Positions 54,578-62,754 of a stretch of 64,000 nucleotides of DNA are shown piece by piece. Each line of letters begins with the position of its first letter. Within the stretch, counting starts at the first letter, position 1. Source of the stretch: Hymenobacter lapidiphilus (GTDB lineage: Bacteria > Bacteroidota > Bacteroidia > Cytophagales > Hymenobacteraceae); NCBI RefSeq assembly GCF_013377885.1, contig NZ_JABKAU010000001.1, positions 183,978-247,977 of the forward strand. The letters are read 5' to 3'. The notes below the pieces were generated by a model that saw nothing but the letters and a program-made list of their open reading frames with translations, had not been told where the DNA came from and made no database searches. Made by a program: the position numbers and the translations under genes.

Positions 54578-56167
54578 ATGCCCACTACCCTTCCTTCCGC
54601 CGCTCAAGAAATTGAGCTGCTACTCCCCCCCGAACAGGCTTACGACGAACTGGCCCGCTACGAAGCCCTGTTGGCCGCCGCCGGCCTGAAGCCCGGCCAA
54701 GCCGATTTCGTGCACCTGCGCAAACGCTCGGTCGATGCCCGGGGCCGCCAGCCACTGGTGCGCCTGCGGGCCGACATTTACCGCCAGCCGCCGCCCGCCG
54801 AGCTGTTCGGGCCCTGGTTCAGCTACCCCAATGTGAGCCAGGCCCAGCGCACGGTGCTGATCGTGGGCGCCGGACCGGCCGGGCTGTTCGCGGCGCTGCG
54901 GGCCATTGAGCTGGGCATCCGGCCGATTGTGGTGGAGCGCGGCAAAGACGTGCGCACCCGCCGCCGCGACCTGGCCGCCATCAACAAGGAGCATGTGGTA
55001 AACCCCGATTCCAACTACTGCTTTGGCGAGGGCGGGGCCGGCACGTATTCGGATGGCAAGCTGTACACCCGCGCCACCAAGCGCGGCGACGTGCAGCGCA
55101 TCCTACGGCTGCTGGTGCAGCACGGCGCCACCTCCGATATTCTGGTCGATGCCCACCCCCACATCGGCACCAACAAGCTGCCAGCCGTGGTGGCCGCCCT
55201 GCGCGACTCGGTGCGGGAAGCCGGCGGGCAGGTGCTATTTGAAACGCGGGTGGACGATTTGCTCATCACCGAAAACCGCCTGCGCGGTGTGGTAACGGCC
55301 ACCGGCGAGGAGCTGACGGCCGACGCCGTAATTCTGGCCACCGGCCACTCGGCCCGCGACATTTATGAGCTGCTCCACCGCCGGGGCGTGCTCATCGAGG
55401 CCAAGCCGTTTGCGCTGGGCGTGCGTGTCGAGCACCCCCAGCAGCTCATCGACCAGGCCCAGTACCGCCGCCCCGACCGTGGCCCGCTGCCGGCCGCCTC
55501 GTATGCACTGGTGCATCAAACCCAGGTCGATAACGAGCAGCGGGGCGTGTTCTCGTTCTGTATGTGCCCGGGCGGCTTTATTGTGCCGGCCGCCACGGCC
55601 CCCGGCGAGGTAGTGGTCAACGGCATGAGCCCCAGCCGCCGCGACTCGCGCTTCGCCAACTCCGGCATCGTGGCTGCCGTGGAGCTGCGCGACATGGACC
55701 TGCGCCAGCACGGCCCGCTGGCCGGCCTGCACCTGCAGCAGCAAATCGAGCAGCGCGCCTGCCAGCTGGCCGGCAACTCCCAAAAGGCCCCGGCCCAACT
55801 GCTGGGCGACTTCCTGAAGAAGAAAACCTCGGCCCAGCTGCTGGAAACCAGCTACCAGCCCGGCCTCGTGTCGGTGGCCATGGACGAGGTGCTGGGCGCG
55901 ACGCTGGCCGAGCGGCTGCGCCAGGGCTTTGCCAACTTCGGCCGCAAAATACCCGGCTACGCCACCAACGTGGCCCAGATTGTGGGCGTGGAAAGCCGCA
56001 CCTCTTCGCCGGTGCGCATCCCCCGCGACCGGGACACCCTGGAGCACCCGGTGCTGCGCGGCCTGTTTCCGTGCGGCGAAGGCGCGGGCTACGCCGGCGG
56101 CATCGTGTCGGCCGCCATGGACGGCGAGCGGTGCGCCGAGGCCGTGCGGGCCGTTGTGGGGACGTAG
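54578..56167 (+). CDS. FAD-dependent NAD(P)-type oxidoreductase
   Basis: The 529-residue flavoprotein has an N-terminal extension (1-85, with DFVHLRKRSVDARGR), an FAD-binding Rossmann motif VGAGPAGLFAALRA (near residue 93), a GEGGAGTYSDGKL loop, an ATGHSARDIYELL segment and the C-terminal GEGAGYAGGIVSAAMDG that closes on FAD. It is a widespread family of uncharacterised dehydrogenases (COG2509-like). Substrate unknown. Followed by a class of inverted repeat at 56214. Confidence 0.9.
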   Translation: MPTTLPSAAQEIELLLPPEQAYDELARYEALLAAAGLKPGQADFVHLRKRSVDARGRQPLVRLRADIYRQPPPAELFGPWFSYPNVSQAQRTVLIVGAGPAGLFAALRAIELGIRPIVVERGKDVRTRRRDLAAINKEHVVNPDSNYCFGEGGAGTYSDGKLYTRATKRGDVQRILRLLVQHGATSDILVDAHPHIGTNKLPAVVAALRDSVREAGGQVLFETRVDDLLITENRLRGVVTATGEELTADAVILATGHSARDIYELLHRRGVLIEAKPFALGVRVEHPQQLIDQAQYRRPDRGPLPAASYALVHQTQVDNEQRGVFSFCMCPGGFIVPAATAPGEVVVNGMSPSRRDSRFANSGIVAAVELRDMDLRQHGPLAGLHLQQQIEQRACQLAGNSQKAPAQLLGDFLKKKTSAQLLETSYQPGLVSVAMDEVLGATLAERLRQGFANFGRKIPGYATNVAQIVGVESRTSSPVRIPRDRDTLEHPVLRGLFPCGEGAGYAGGIVSAAMDGERCAEAVRAVVGT

Positions 56168-56213
56168 TAGCCCCGCGGCTTGCGGGTTATTCTCTTGCAA
56201 GCCGCTTTATTCT

Positions 56214-56387
56214 GAAGCTGTTTAGAAAGTCAAAAGGACGTCATGCTTCATCTGACGTCCGCGCAGCCGAAGCATCTCTACCGTTTCGTTACAGTCATTC
56301 AGCGAAGCGGTAGAGATGCTTCGGCTGCGCGGACGCCAGATGACGCATGACGTTCTAATTGATTCCGGGTACTTCCTAAACAGCTTC
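56214..56387. repeat. GAAGCATCTCTACCG-family inverted repeat, copy 3
   Basis: Outer arms GAAGCTGTTTAGAAAGT / ACTTCCTAAACAGCTTC (56214-56230, 56371-56387) and inner arms 56239-56283 and 56308-56352 (45 bases, two mismatches) form a long hairpin. The core GAAGCATCTCTACCG is shared with copies 1 and 2, while the outer part differs. Confidence 0.9.
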
Positions 56388-56443
56388 TCTATCTACATCC
56401 CTTCTGCGTAAGTTCGCTATACCATACATACGCCCTCTTGCTG

Positions 56444-56911
56444 ATGCTTCGTCTACTCCGTACCGACTCTGACAACCCCGATTTCCTGCGGCTGGTCCGG
56501 CTGCTGGATGCGGACCTGGCCGAACGTGACGGCGCCGAACACCTCATCTACGCCCAACTTAACCAGGCTGCCATGGCCCACCTGCGCCACGCCGTGGTGG
56601 CCTACCAGCGCGATAGGCCGATAGCGTGTGGCGCCTTTAAGGGATTTGCCCCTGATTTGGCAGAAATCAAACGCGTGTTCGTAGAACCGGCGTTTCGTGG
56701 TTTGGGTGCGGCGCGGGCAGTGCTGACGGAACTGGAGCAGTGGGCCAACGAGCTGGGCTATGCGGGCTACGTGCTCGAAACCGGCCAAAAGCAGCCCGAG
56801 GCCATCCGGCTCTATGAAAGCAGCGGCTACCGGCGCATTCCCAATTTCGGCCCATACGTGGGTATGTACAACAGCGTATGCATGCGCAAGAACGCGGACG
56901 GGTCGGCATAG
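56444..56911 (+). CDS. GNAT-family N-acetyltransferase
   Basis: The 155-residue acetyltransferase has the acetyl-CoA loop IKRVFVEPAFRGLGAARAVL (R/QxxGxG/A, residues about 76-95) and the C-terminal GQKQPEAIRLYESSGYRRI. The substrate is unknown. The ATG at 56444 is used; a TTG two codons upstream is possible. Confidence 0.9.
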   Translation: MLRLLRTDSDNPDFLRLVRLLDADLAERDGAEHLIYAQLNQAAMAHLRHAVVAYQRDRPIACGAFKGFAPDLAEIKRVFVEPAFRGLGAARAVLTELEQWANELGYAGYVLETGQKQPEAIRLYESSGYRRIPNFGPYVGMYNSVCMRKNADGSA

Positions 56912-56959
56912 TTTGACGTCACTATTGTAACCAGTTTAAAAACGGCCCTTCCGCTGAAC

Positions 56960-57674
56960 TGAGGTGGTCTAGTTATGCTGGATAGTTTAGGGCGTTAAGT
57001 TGAAGGAGTTGTCGGTGAGTTTGATACGGGGTTTGGTAATCGATGCTGGAGTGCAGCCGTTCGTGATTGTAATAGTCAAAATAATCGGCGACGCTGCCCT
57101 GGGCATCGGCCAGGTTGTCAAAAACGGGCCGCTCGCGGACTTCGAATATTTCGGTTTTGAGGCGTGACCAGAGGCTTTCGGCCTGCGCATTATCGTAGCA
57201 GTCGCCGCGGCGGCTCTGTGAGCGCAGCGCCTGGTGGTCGTGCAGCAGCTGTCGGTACGCATTGGCGCAGTACTGTCCACCCCGGTCGGAGTGCACGAGC
57301 AGGCCCGGCGTGAGCGGCTGGGACCAAAAAGCCCGCCGCAAGGCGCTGGTCACCAGTTGCTCGGGCATGGTAGCCCCGACCTGCCAGCCAACTACTTGCT
57401 TGCTGGCCATATCTTGAAAGGCGCACAGATAGGCCCACTCGCCGTTTGCCAGCGGCAGGCAGGTGATGTCGCTGACCCAAACCCGGTTGCCCTGGGTTTA
57501 GGCTGGTTCAGAAGCCGGTTCGGGGCGCAGCGCAGGCCGTGCGTCGAGTCGGTCGTGCGCGGGGTAAAGGCCTTGGGTTGCAGCGCGTGCAGGCCCCGGC
57601 GGCGCATGGGGGCTGTCTTTCATGACTTTCGAAAGATAAGACCCTATTCTGTCCACATTTACCCGACCACCTCA
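56960..57674 (-). mobile_element. Decayed IS3-family element
   Basis: The ends are TGAGGTGGTC at 56960 and GACCACCTCA at 57674, with imperfect extension inward to about 25 bases, and TG...CA termini as in IS3. The total is 715 bp, about 500 bp shorter than a complete IS3 element: orfA and the N-terminal part of orfB are missing and the rest is frameshifted. No target duplication is visible (AAC left, GAG right). Confidence 0.8.
56973..57607 (-). pseudogene. IS3-family transposase orfB fragment (frameshifted)
   Basis: The catalytic core reads VWVSDITCLPLANGEWAYLC (about 57480 down), HSDRGGQYC and DCYDNAQAESLWSRLKTE, then YYNHERLHSSIDYQTP, the DDE pattern of IS3-type transposases. Upstream, RRRGLHALQPKAFTPRTTDS is in another frame; the shift lies near 57490 (after LNQPKP). 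The N-terminal helix-turn-helix part is gone. The element is therefore inactive, although it may be mobilised in trans. Confidence 0.85.
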
Positions 57675-57808
57675 GAGCATGTCGTAAGTGGCTCGGCCAG
57701 ATGGTGCCCGCCCAATTTACGCAACACCGGAAAAGGCTGAAACAGCCCTGGCGGCAACCCACTTACGGAAGTAACTGCGTAGGTGGAATGTCTTTACTGT
57801 TTCTGTTC

Positions 57809-58783
57809 ATGCGCTTTCAGTTTACAATTGTCTTATTTCTAGGGTTGTTACCTCTCCTTGTTCACGCTCAATCGGACAGCACCCGGGTGAGCAGTGACCA
57901 CCTGATTGCCTACACCTTTGCCAACGATGCCTTTCTGCGCACGGATTACTACTTCACGCAGGGCATGACACTGCTACTGGTGAGCCCCGCGCTGCAGCAT
58001 TCGCTGGTTAACCGTATTCTCGGACCGATACCGGCGGGCAGTATCCTGCACCACGGCATCCAATTACACTACGATGGCTTCACGCCCCTGCGCATTCAGG
58101 ACCCCTTTATTCGGGTCGGCGACCGACCCTACGCTTCCTACATTTACGCTGACCTGCTGCGCGTGGCCAGCCACCCCACCCGGCGCCTGCGCGTAACCAC
58201 GGCCTTGAATGTGGGCATTCTGGGGCCGGCGGCCGGGGCCAAAGGCTTTCAAACCAAGATTCATGCGCTGCTGGGTGCCCCCACGCCGCGCGGGTGGGAC
58301 TATCAGGTGCAGACCGACGTGGTGCTGGGCTACGAAGCCCGGCTGGAAAAGCAGTTGCTGGCCGTTGGCCGCGGCCTGGAGGTGAACGGTGCGGCTAGTG
58401 CCTCGCTGGGTACCCTGCAGACCTATGCCGGTGTGGGCGCAATGCTGCGGCTGGGGCTGCTGCAGCCCGCTTTGGCGACGCTGGGCGTGGCTAACCGGAC
58501 CAACCGGGGTGGGCAGCGCCAGGTGCAGGCCTACGGGGAGGCGCAGGTAGAAGGCCGGGTGGTGGGCTACAACGCCACGCTGCAGGGCGGGTTGTTCAAC
58601 CGTAACAACCCGTACGTGCTTTCCGCCGCGGCCGTCCGGCGGACTGTGGCCCGCAGCACGGCTACGCTGGGGCTGGGCTACGCCGGCTTTCGCCTGGAAG
58701 GTTCGCTTACGGGCATTTCGCCGGAATTCAGCGGGGCCCGCTGGCATCGGTGGACGATGCTGGGGATACGGTTCGCTTTCTAA
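57809..58783 (+). CDS. LpxR-like lipid A deacylase family protein (DUF2219)
   Basis: The 324-residue protein has a signal peptide (MRFQFTIVLFLGLLPLLVHAQS) and a DUF2219/LpxR-type outer-membrane beta barrel with the conserved start YTFANDAFLRTDYYFTQGMTLLL and DRPYASYIYADL. LpxR removes the 3'-acyloxyacyl chain of lipid A. The start is taken at 57809; ATG 57788 would add MSLLFLF. It lies about 135 bp from the end of the IS remnant. Confidence 0.85.
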   Translation: MRFQFTIVLFLGLLPLLVHAQSDSTRVSSDHLIAYTFANDAFLRTDYYFTQGMTLLLVSPALQHSLVNRILGPIPAGSILHHGIQLHYDGFTPLRIQDPFIRVGDRPYASYIYADLLRVASHPTRRLRVTTALNVGILGPAAGAKGFQTKIHALLGAPTPRGWDYQVQTDVVLGYEARLEKQLLAVGRGLEVNGAASASLGTLQTYAGVGAMLRLGLLQPALATLGVANRTNRGGQRQVQAYGEAQVEGRVVGYNATLQGGLFNRNNPYVLSAAAVRRTVARSTATLGLGYAGFRLEGSLTGISPEFSGARWHRWTMLGIRFAF

Positions 58784-59030
58784 ATGGGCTAACCCAGTCG
58801 CGGTATAGGCTCTTCATTCGGACCAAGGGTGCTTCACTATGTACAGCAGCGGCCGAGGCAGCATTTAGCGAATCGGTGATTCAAATAGACCGCGTAGCCT
58901 CTATAACACTTTACAAACGGTCTTCTGTAAAACGTTAAAAATTGTCATTCGCGCCCTTTTGACTACCGTTCAAAAGGCATCATGAGGCATCAAACATCCT
59001 CTAAATCACCATTCCGCCCTCATACCCCTC

Positions 59031-59765
59031 ATGAATCTCACCAACAATACCGTTCTGATTACCGGCGGCAGCGGCGGCATTGGCCTGGCCCTCGCCAAGC
59101 GGCTGCACGCGGCGGGCAACACGCTGCTTATCTGCGGCCGCGACGAGGCCAAGTTGCGCGCCGCCGCTGAGCGACTACCGGGCCTGCGCACGCTGGTCTG
59201 CGACGTGGCGCGGGCCGAGGAACGGGTCCGGCTATTTGAGTGGGCCACCGCCGAGTGCCCCGCCCTGAACGTGCTGGTCAACAATGCTGGCATTCAGCGG
59301 CTCGTGGACCTGCACACCGCGCCCACCGACTGGGCCGTGCGCGCCGCCGAAATTGCCATCAACTTTGAAGCGCCCGTGCATTTGTGCCAGCTGTTTGCCG
59401 GGCACTTGGCGGGGCAGACTGCGCCCGCGATTCTCAACGTGTCGTCGGGACTGGGTTTCGTGCCGCTGGCTTCGGTGCCGATTTACAGCGCCACCAAGGC
59501 TGCCATGCACTCGTTCACGCAGTCGTTGCGCTGGCAGTTGGCCGATTCGGGCATCACGGTGGTGGAAATCATTCCGCCGGCCGTGCACACCAATTTGGGC
59601 GAAACCGACCACTCGTTCGGCATGCCCCTGGACACGTACGCCGACGACGTGCTGCGCCAGCTGGCCACCGACGCCTCGGAAATAGCCACCGGCTTCGCGG
59701 CCCAGGCCTACCGGGCTTCGCGCGAGCAACTGGATATGGCGTTTGCGGGTCTGAATAAGCGGTAA
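59031..59765 (+). CDS. Short-chain dehydrogenase/reductase (DltE-like)
   Basis: The 244-residue SDR has the cofactor motif TGGSGGIG (residues 11-18), NNAG (about 83-86), and the active site Ser in NVSSGLGF with YSATKAA (Tyr and Lys). The C-terminal part is the DltE type (ATGFAAQAYRASREQLD). The substrate is unknown. The 3' end of this gene has a duplicate at 61437-61516. Confidence 0.92.
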   Translation: MNLTNNTVLITGGSGGIGLALAKRLHAAGNTLLICGRDEAKLRAAAERLPGLRTLVCDVARAEERVRLFEWATAECPALNVLVNNAGIQRLVDLHTAPTDWAVRAAEIAINFEAPVHLCQLFAGHLAGQTAPAILNVSSGLGFVPLASVPIYSATKAAMHSFTQSLRWQLADSGITVVEIIPPAVHTNLGETDHSFGMPLDTYADDVLRQLATDASEIATGFAAQAYRASREQLDMAFAGLNKR

Positions 59766-60006
59766 ATTCCCAGGGACTGTATTTCTGAATCCTGCTTTGC
59801 AGCCCCAGCGTGAGCTTTGCGATTGGGCGGCAGCGGGTTCGGAATACGTAGGCGGGCAGCGTTTGTGGGGCGGGCGAAAGACAGCGGCTGATGCCACTTT
59901 GCGGCTGGCCCTGCGAGTTGCTTTCGGTTTTACCCAGGCTTGTTGCAACCCTTCCTAGCGCAGGTAAACTCCTCCTGACAGTTTTAGGGGTAACCTACCT
60001 GTTTTT

Positions 60007-61425
60007 ATGCTTCCATCATTTTTCTGGCTTCTGTTTGCTGCGGGGCAAACTCCGCTGGCCACTTCCCTCATCTTACCACCACAGAGCCAGCCCGTCGTGA
60101 CTGTCCTTAGTGGCCACCTCGACCATGCACCAGCGGGCGATACCGTGCGGCTATGGTATGGCAACCGGCAAATCAAAACGCTACTGAGTGCTACCGGTGA
60201 CTTTAAGCTGGTAGTGCCCGGGCTCCGGGCCACCACGGATGCGTCATTCTCCTACGCCCGCCAGCGCACCCGCCTATACCTCAGCCCCGGCGACCAGTTG
60301 CGCCTCACCCTCGACTTTGCCCGCTTCGACGAAACGCTAAAATACACGGGGCGCGGAGCAGCCGCGAACAATTACCTCGCCCAGATGCTGTGGCGATTTG
60401 CGGGTGCCCATCCCGATCCGGGGCCCGAGCAGCAACGCACCCCTACCACCACGCCTGCGCAGATGCGGAGCCTGACGGACGCATTTCGCCAACGGCAGCA
60501 GGCATTTCTGGCTAGCTATGCCGCGGCACACCCACTAACGCCCACGTTTCAGCGTCAAGCGGCCTTGGACATTGATCTGGAATGGGCGCGCCTCTTGCTC
60601 GATTATCCTGGCTACCACCGCTACGCCGCTAAGCAGGCAGCGGTGTTGCCCACTACCTACTACAATTTTCTGCAGCAACTGCCTCGCCAACAATTGAACG
60701 AGCAGGCGACGCGGGAACCGGTGCTTCGGTTTCTGAGCGCCTATGGGGGCCGCTTGCTGCCCGATGGCCCCCTACCGGCAGACCCCGCTGAGGCCCGCCG
60801 GCTGTACGCTGTAGCCACCGCCGAGCTGGGGGCCCACCAGGCCCGAGACTGGGCCATGTACCAACTGTTGTCGTTCCAGTTAAACGACAACGTCGCCGCG
60901 GTCGTGGCTGCCTATCCCATCTTTCGGGCCCAGAACCAAGATTCTACCTTGGCCCGTAATCTGCGGCAGATGCTACAGGCCCAACTGCGTCTGCAGCAGG
61001 GCCAGCTGGCCCCGGCTTTTACCTTGTCCAATCATCAGGGCCGCCCCGTCTCGTTGCGCGACTTCATAGGCAAAGTGGTGTATCTCGATTTTTGGGGAAC
61101 GTGGTGCGCTCCTTGCCGGCAGGAAATGCCCGCCCTTACCGCCCTGGTCCGGCGTTTCGCGGGCCGTGACGTCGTGTTTATATCCGTGGCGGTGAATGAC
61201 CCGGAAGACAAATGGCAGCGCGTACTGGCAGCCGAACAGCTCACCGGCCTTGGCCAGGTGCAACTACGGAGCCCCGATTCTACCGTGCCCAGCGCTTACC
61301 AGGTCACGGCATACCCCACATATCTACTCATTGGTCGCGATGGCCGGCTCCGACGGGTGCCTGCCCCGCGCCCGGCAGCCGGGGCTGAAACCGTGGCTGC
61401 TCTTGAACAGGCGCTACAAGAATAG
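60007..61425 (+). CDS. TlpA-like thiol-disulfide protein with long N-terminal domain
   Basis: The 472-residue exported protein has a weak signal at the N-terminus (MLPSFFWLLFAAGQTPLATS), a beta-rich DUF4369-like domain (about 30-130), a helical middle part (130-330), and a C-terminal thioredoxin domain (about 338-472) with WCAPC (near 364) and cis-Pro in VTAYPTYLLI. Typical of Bacteroidota redox proteins acting in the periplasm. It sits between an SDR gene and a duplicated fragment of that SDR's 3' end. Confidence 0.9.
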   Translation: MLPSFFWLLFAAGQTPLATSLILPPQSQPVVTVLSGHLDHAPAGDTVRLWYGNRQIKTLLSATGDFKLVVPGLRATTDASFSYARQRTRLYLSPGDQLRLTLDFARFDETLKYTGRGAAANNYLAQMLWRFAGAHPDPGPEQQRTPTTTPAQMRSLTDAFRQRQQAFLASYAAAHPLTPTFQRQAALDIDLEWARLLLDYPGYHRYAAKQAAVLPTTYYNFLQQLPRQQLNEQATREPVLRFLSAYGGRLLPDGPLPADPAEARRLYAVATAELGAHQARDWAMYQLLSFQLNDNVAAVVAAYPIFRAQNQDSTLARNLRQMLQAQLRLQQGQLAPAFTLSNHQGRPVSLRDFIGKVVYLDFWGTWCAPCRQEMPALTALVRRFAGRDVVFISVAVNDPEDKWQRVLAAEQLTGLGQVQLRSPDSTVPSAYQVTAYPTYLLIGRDGRLRRVPAPRPAAGAETVAALEQALQE

Positions 61426-61436
61426 CCCAACGGTTG

Positions 61437-61516
61437 CCGCTGGCTTCGCGACCCAGGCCTACCGGGCTTCGCGCGAGCAACTGGACACGTTGTTTACCGG
61501 CTTGGACAACCGGTAA
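61437..61516 (+). pseudogene. Duplicated 3' end fragment of the SDR gene
   Basis: The sequence encodes GFATQAYRASREQLDTLFTGLDNR and a TAA, very close to the 3' end of the SDR gene (GFAAQAYRASREQLDMAFAGLNKR at 59687-59765). After both stops lies a similar TGC(C/T)ACTTTGCGGC segment (59891 and 61531). It indicates a duplication with the TlpA-like gene between the copies. Confidence 0.75.
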
Positions 61517-61635
61517 ACGTTCCGGCGCAGTGCTACTTTGCGGCCGGTCCTGCGTATAGGCCAGTTATTTGGCAGGAGCCGGCTGCTAAGTCAGCCGGCC
61601 AACTTCCGCCATTCCCCATCCTCCACGATTTTCCC

Positions 61636-61995
61636 ATGAAAAAGACCCTCGTTTTAGGTGCCACCGACAACCCCGCCCGCTACGCCTACCGGGCCATCCA
61701 CCAGCTCAAGCAGCACGGCCACGAAGTGGTGCCGGTGGGCATCCGCAAGGGCCAGGTGGCCGGCCTCGATATCCGCAACGACCGGCCCGCCGCCGAGGGC
61801 GTGGACACGGTGACGCTCTACGTGGGCCCCCAGAACCAGCCCGGCTGGTACGATTACATTCTTGACCTCCATCCGAAGCGCATTATTTTCAACCCGGGCA
61901 CCGAAAACCCCGAGCTGGAAAAGCTGGCCCAGCAGCGCGGCATCGAAACCGAAGAAGCTTGCACGCTGGTGATGTTGAGCGTAGGCCAGTACTGA
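61636..61995 (+). CDS. CoA-binding domain protein (CoA_binding_2)
   Basis: The 119-residue protein is a single CoA-binding Rossmann domain: LVLGATDNPARYAYRAIHQL, VVPVGIRKGQVAGLDI, DTVTLYVGP, IIFNPGTENPEL. It is related to YccU-type proteins and is cytosolic. Function unknown; it may bind CoA or a nucleotide as a sensor. Confidence 0.9.
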   Translation: MKKTLVLGATDNPARYAYRAIHQLKQHGHEVVPVGIRKGQVAGLDIRNDRPAAEGVDTVTLYVGPQNQPGWYDYILDLHPKRIIFNPGTENPELEKLAQQRGIETEEACTLVMLSVGQY

Positions 61996-62076
61996 GTTCG
62001 GCGGTAACTAAACAGGGCCGGCAGAATGTCTTCAGAATTGCCGGCTACCTTTCGGCTGTTCCAACCTTGCATTTCC

Positions 62077-62754
62077 GTGAAGCTGCTGATTGTAGAAGAC
62101 GAGCCGGCCCTACGCTCCTCGCTGGTAGAATACCTGCGCCAGGACGGCTACGTGGTGGAAGTGGCGGTGAGCTACGGGGAGGCCCACGAAAAAATCAAGC
62201 TTTACCAGTACGACTGCGTGCTGCTGGACCTAACCCTACCCGACGGCAACGGGCTGGACGTGCTGCGCACGCTCAAGGCCGACCACTCCCCGGCCGGCGT
62301 GCTGATAATTTCGGCCCGGGGCGCGCTTGATGACAAGGTGCTGGGCCTGGAGTTGGGGGCCGATGACTACCTGGCCAAGCCGTTTCACCTTTCCGAGTTG
62401 AGCGCCCGGCTGAAGGCCATTATCCGGCGGCGGCAGTTTCAGGGGCAGCGCCAGCTGCTGTTTCAGGAACTAACGGTGCTTCCCGACCAGGCCCAAGTGC
62501 TGGTGCATGGCGAGGCGGTGGCCCTCACCCGCAAGGAATACGATTTGCTGCTCTACCTGCTCACGCACCCGGGCCGGGTGCTCACCAAAGAGTCCATTGC
62601 CGAGCACGTGTGGGGCGATGCCGCCGACGCAGCCGACTCCTTCGACTTTCTTTATACCCACCTTAAAAACCTGCGTCGCAAGCTGCAGGAGAAAGGCGCC
62701 GCCGACTACATCCGCTCGGTGTACGGGGTGGGCTACAAATTCAGTGCAGAATGA
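62077..62754 (+). CDS. OmpR-family response regulator
   Basis: The 225-residue protein has a receiver domain (about 1-118) with the acidic pair EDE, phospho-accepting Asp in LLDLTLPDGNG (near 52) and Lys in KPFHLSEL, and a winged-helix DNA-binding domain (about 128-225) with ALTRKEYDLLLYLLTHPGRV. The start is taken as GTG at 62077 (VKLLIVEDE), as typical; a TACCTTTC box at 62046-62053 lies between it and the in-frame ATG at 62026. The kinase gene overlaps by ATGA. Confidence 0.93.
   Translation: MKLLIVEDEPALRSSLVEYLRQDGYVVEVAVSYGEAHEKIKLYQYDCVLLDLTLPDGNGLDVLRTLKADHSPAGVLIISARGALDDKVLGLELGADDYLAKPFHLSELSARLKAIIRRRQFQGQRQLLFQELTVLPDQAQVLVHGEAVALTRKEYDLLLYLLTHPGRVLTKESIAEHVWGDAADAADSFDFLYTHLKNLRRKLQEKGAADYIRSVYGVGYKFSAE

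Noticed and set aside
61196..61516. 106-residue frame ending in the SDR-like tail
   Set aside because: Most of it is out of frame inside the TlpA-like gene. Only the last 80 bp show homology and are listed as a fragment.
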